From: Lachnospiraceae bacterium
GTDB lineage: Bacteria; Bacillota; Clostridia; Lachnospirales; Lachnospiraceae
Assembly (NCBI GenBank): GCA_017617545.1
Contig: JAFZVZ010000004.1
Span: 1-54,217, forward strand
Length of the DNA stretch: 54,217 nucleotides
Reading direction: 5' to 3'
Both the position numbers and the translations under genes were made by a program. A model generated the notes under the pieces. That model was not told the DNA's origin. It searched no databases and saw only the letters and a program-made list of their open reading frames with translations. Below, in pieces: positions 52,015 to 54,217 of the stretch; within the stretch, counting starts at the first letter, position 1, and each line of letters begins with the position of its first letter.

Positions 52015-53202
52015 TCACTGCAGCGTCGCGGGCTTGCTGAGTACATCAGCGATGATCTCCACCGCCTCGTCGACCAACGCCTCGGTGTGCGAAGCCATGT
52101 AGCTTGTGCGCAGCAGGCACTCGGTGGGTGCCGTTGCGGGCGGAAGCACTGTGTTGACATAGACGCCTGCGTCATAGAGCTGCTTGGCGCGGATCAGCGT
52201 AGTATCAGCGTCATAGGTGTAGATCGGAATGATCGGCGTATCGCTCATGCGGATGCGAATGCCGCGGTCCAGAAGTCCCTTGCGGGCACGGGACGAGATC
52301 GCCTGCAGTTTGAGAGGAAGCGAAGGATCTCTCTCAAGGATGCGAAGCGCCGTCAGCGCAACCGCGCAGCTTGCCGGAGTGATGGACGCCGAGAAGATGA
52401 ACGGACGGGAGTTGTGTCTCACGTAGTTCGCCACTCTCTCGCTGGCCGCCATGTAACCACCCAGGGATGCAAGCGATTTGGAAAATGTCCCCATGTAGAT
52501 ATCGACATCATTCTCAAGGCCGAAGTAGCTCGCGGTTCCGCGGCCGCCCTCGCCGATGACGCCTAAACCGTGCGCATCGTCCACCATGACGCGCGCGTTA
52601 TACTTCTTAGCCAATGCTACGATCTCGGGAAGCTTGGCGATATCACCGCCCATGCTGAACACACCGTCGGTGACGATCAGGCAGCCCGCCGTGTCCGGCA
52701 CCTTCTTGAGCTGCTCCTCAAGGTCCTCCATGTCCGCGTGGCGATACCGAAGCATCGTTCCGTAGCTCAGCTTGCATCCGTCATAGATGCTCGCGTGATT
52801 CTCGCGGTCACAGATGACATAGTCATGTCTGCCGACAAGGCAGCTGATGATGCCGAGGTTCGACTGGAAGCCCGTGGAAAATGTGACCACGCTCTCCTTG
52901 CGGAGGAATTTGGCGAGCTCATCCTCAAGCTCCAGATGAAGACGAAGCGTTCCGTTCAGGAAGCGGGATCCCGAACAGCCCGATCCGTATTGTTCAAATG
53001 CCTTGATCCCGGCCTCCACAACCTCCGGATGCGTTGTCAATCCGAGATAGTTGTTCGAACCGAGCATGATGCGCCGCTTGCCCTCCATGATGACTTCCAC
53101 ATCCTGGCGGCTCTCAAGCGCGTGAAAATACGGGTAAACCCCCATTGCCTTTGCTTCTTCTACCCTTGTGAACTTAAAACACTTTTCAAACAGATCATTC
53201 AT
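52015..53202 (-). CDS. Alpha-oxoamine synthase (serine palmitoyltransferase/KBL-like)
   Basis: This 395-residue PLP enzyme condenses an amino acid with an acyl-CoA. His136 (ENHAS), Asp209 and His211 (DDAHG) and the PLP lysine Lys242 (TFSKSLASLGGY) are all present. The opening GVYPYFHALESRQDVEVIMEGKRRIMLGSNNYLG is closer in reading to bacterial serine palmitoyltransferase than to biotin KAPA synthase, but KBL (glycine acetyltransferase) is not excluded. The ATG at 53202 is used; a GTG at 53217 next to GAGGGG is possible. A promoter lies upstream. Confidence 0.85.
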   Translation of the reverse strand: MNDLFEKCFKFTRVEEAKAMGVYPYFHALESRQDVEVIMEGKRRIMLGSNNYLGLTTHPEVVEAGIKAFEQYGSGCSGSRFLNGTLRLHLELEDELAKFLRKESVVTFSTGFQSNLGIISCLVGRHDYVICDRENHASIYDGCKLSYGTMLRYRHADMEDLEEQLKKVPDTAGCLIVTDGVFSMGGDIAKLPEIVALAKKYNARVMVDDAHGLGVIGEGGRGTASYFGLENDVDIYMGTFSKSLASLGGYMAASERVANYVRHNSRPFIFSASITPASCAVALTALRILERDPSLPLKLQAISSRARKGLLDRGIRIRMSDTPIIPIYTYDADTTLIRAKQLYDAGVYVNTVLPPATAPTECLLRTSYMASHTEALVDEAVEIIADVLSKPATLQ

Positions 53203-53274
53203 AGCAGTCTGTAACACCTTCCCCTCAGATATTCGTTAGTCGATACGAAATCATTTCCCGTAACACACTAATCC

Positions 53275-53303
53275 ATTTTACCGCGAACAACGCTAATTGG
53301 CAA
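53275..53303 (-). promoter_or_regulatory. Promoter of the alpha-oxoamine synthase gene
   Basis: TTGCCA (53298-53303), 17-bp spacer, TAAAAT (53275-53280). A 12-bp perfect palindrome AGTAAATTTACT (53324-53335) lies 20 bp upstream of the -35 and may be a regulator site. Confidence 0.6.
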
Positions 53304-53375
53304 GCGAAACCAAAGGATTTAAAAGTAAATTTACTGTAAACAGAGCTGTGATACGCTCACATTGCAGGCATGGAA

Positions 53376-53399
53376 AAAGGACCGGTTTCCCGATCCTTT
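53376..53399 (-). terminator. Terminator of the hydrogenase gene
   Basis: AAAGGATCGG pairs with CCGGTCCTTT around GAAA on the minus strand, with one mismatch, then TTCC. It ends the hydrogenase transcript before the next promoter. Confidence 0.75.
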
Positions 53400-53457
53400 C
53401 TCCGATCATACTTTCGTATGCTTATTGACTTGTAATCACGCAGGATTGCGTCGCCGA

Positions 53458-54217
53458 TCAGCCGTTGATGCTTCTCTTAACGTAGTGCGTGTGGAGGATC
53501 TCATGAGCCTTGTGGCTGCCGAACTCACCGAAGAACTCCTCGTAAACCTTCTTGATGGAAGGATTCTCATGAGACTTGCGGATCGTCTTAGCAGCGTCGT
53601 TGTCATAGAGAGCCTTGGCGCGGAGACCGCGTACATCTACGAAGTTGCGAACCTCGGAGTCAACGAGAGGCTGGCCACCGCCGTTGATGCAGCCGCCCGG
53701 GCAAGCCATGATCTCGATGAAGGTGTAAGGCGAGGTGCCGGCCTTGATCTGATCCATGATGATGCGAGCGTTAGCAAGCGAGGATGCAACAGCAACCTTA
53801 ACCTCAAGGCCGCCGACATTGTACGTAGCTTCCTTGATACCCTGCATACCGCGGACTTCCTTGAAGTCAACAGCGGTGAGCTCCTCACCGGTGATAACCT
53901 CAACTGCGGTACGGAGAGCTGCCTCCATAACACCGCCGGTAGCGCCGAAGATAACAGCTGCACCGGTGGACTCGCCGAGCGGATCATCGAACTCGCCGTC
54001 CGGAAGGGCTGCGAAATCGATGTCGTTGCGCTTGATCATGCGGGCAAGCTCACGGGTCGTGATGGAGATGTCAACATCCGGAAGACCCGGAACTGCGCTC
54101 TGGTCTCTCGTAACCTCGAACTTCTTCGCGGTACAAGGCATAACGCCGACGCAGACGATCTTCGCGGGATCGATGCCCATCTTCTGTGCGTAGTAGGTCT
54201 TAACCGTAGCACCGAAC
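53458..54217 (-). CDS. [FeFe] hydrogenase catalytic subunit, C-terminal part (cut by window edge)
   Basis: The frame is open to the right edge; 252 residues are visible. VGVMPCTAKKFE is the L2 H-cluster motif and MACPGGCINGGGQP is the L3 motif, both with their cysteines. The L1 motif (TSCCP) lies beyond the edge. The C-terminus HKAHEILHTHYVKR matches the group A catalytic subunits. It reduces protons or oxidises H2, disposing of electrons in fermentation. The start is outside the window. Confidence 0.95.
   Translation of the reverse strand, partial: FGATVKTYYAQKMGIDPAKIVCVGVMPCTAKKFEVTRDQSAVPGLPDVDISITTRELARMIKRNDIDFAALPDGEFDDPLGESTGAAVIFGATGGVMEAALRTAVEVITGEELTAVDFKEVRGMQGIKEATYNVGGLEVKVAVASSLANARIIMDQIKAGTSPYTFIEIMACPGGCINGGGQPLVDSEVRNFVDVRGLRAKALYDNDAAKTIRKSHENPSIKKVYEEFFGEFGSHKAHEILHTHYVKRSING

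Overview
The window looks like a chromosomal segment of an anaerobic, saccharolytic Clostridia, most likely Lachnospiraceae. The evidence is a pyruvate formate-lyase pair, a long-form pyrophosphate-dependent phosphofructokinase, the C-terminal part of an [FeFe] hydrogenase, a threonine T-box, a ZTP riboswitch, and GH2/GH43 glycosidases. By eye the DNA is GC-rich (about 55%) with clean sigma-A type promoters. I see no tRNA, rRNA, insertion sequence, phage gene or CRISPR array.

Layout. 1-2.0 kb: ECF sigma factor, membrane-anchored putative regulator and a partial membrane protein. 2.1-4.45 kb: thrS with a T-box leader. 4.5-10 kb: ABC exporter half-transporter divergent from a large GH2 glycosidase. 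10.1-14 kb: XRE regulator with C-terminal helical region, YbaK-type deacylase, DUF2975/HTH pair, YtqA-like radical SAM protein. 14-17.4 kb: acyl-CoA ligase plus SSS symporter operon with an ornate promoter. 17.5-23.1 kb: membrane-anchored GH43, ABC-F ATPase, DUF1015 protein, multispanning protein. 23.2-26.4 kb: argS and an SH3/TM/Tudor-like protein. 26.5-29.7 kb, plus strand: aspartokinase, cyclophilin, tmcAL. 29.8-36 kb: rsmD-coaD-coiled-coil operon, DHH phosphoesterase-Mrp operon, pfp. 36.1-42.6 kb: seven-gene operon with three tandem zinc-ribbon/small-membrane-protein cassettes and one lipoprotein. 42.6-46 kb, plus strand: ZTP riboswitch, pflB, pflA. 46.1-51.7 kb: GntR-led ABC operon. 51.7-52.0 kb: duplicated operators and a 16-bp tandem repeat array. 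52-54.2 kb: serine-palmitoyltransferase-like enzyme and a partial hydrogenase.

How it fits together. Central metabolism (pfp, pflB/pflA, hydrogenase) and housekeeping (thrS, argS, rsmD, coaD, tmcAL) surround accessory envelope systems. The most unusual are: (i) the triple zinc-ribbon cassette operon; (ii) the GntR/ABC operon, whose promoter carries two adjacent 26-bp operators and whose half-site recurs as a direct-repeat array 180 bp away; (iii) a window-wide excess of the word CGGAAAATG/CATTTTCCG (about 50 seven-base cores seen by eye); (iv) a GH43 whose perfect ribosome binding site and ancestral start lie inside a longer membrane-anchored reading frame. Functions are inferred from sequence reading only; no database search was run.
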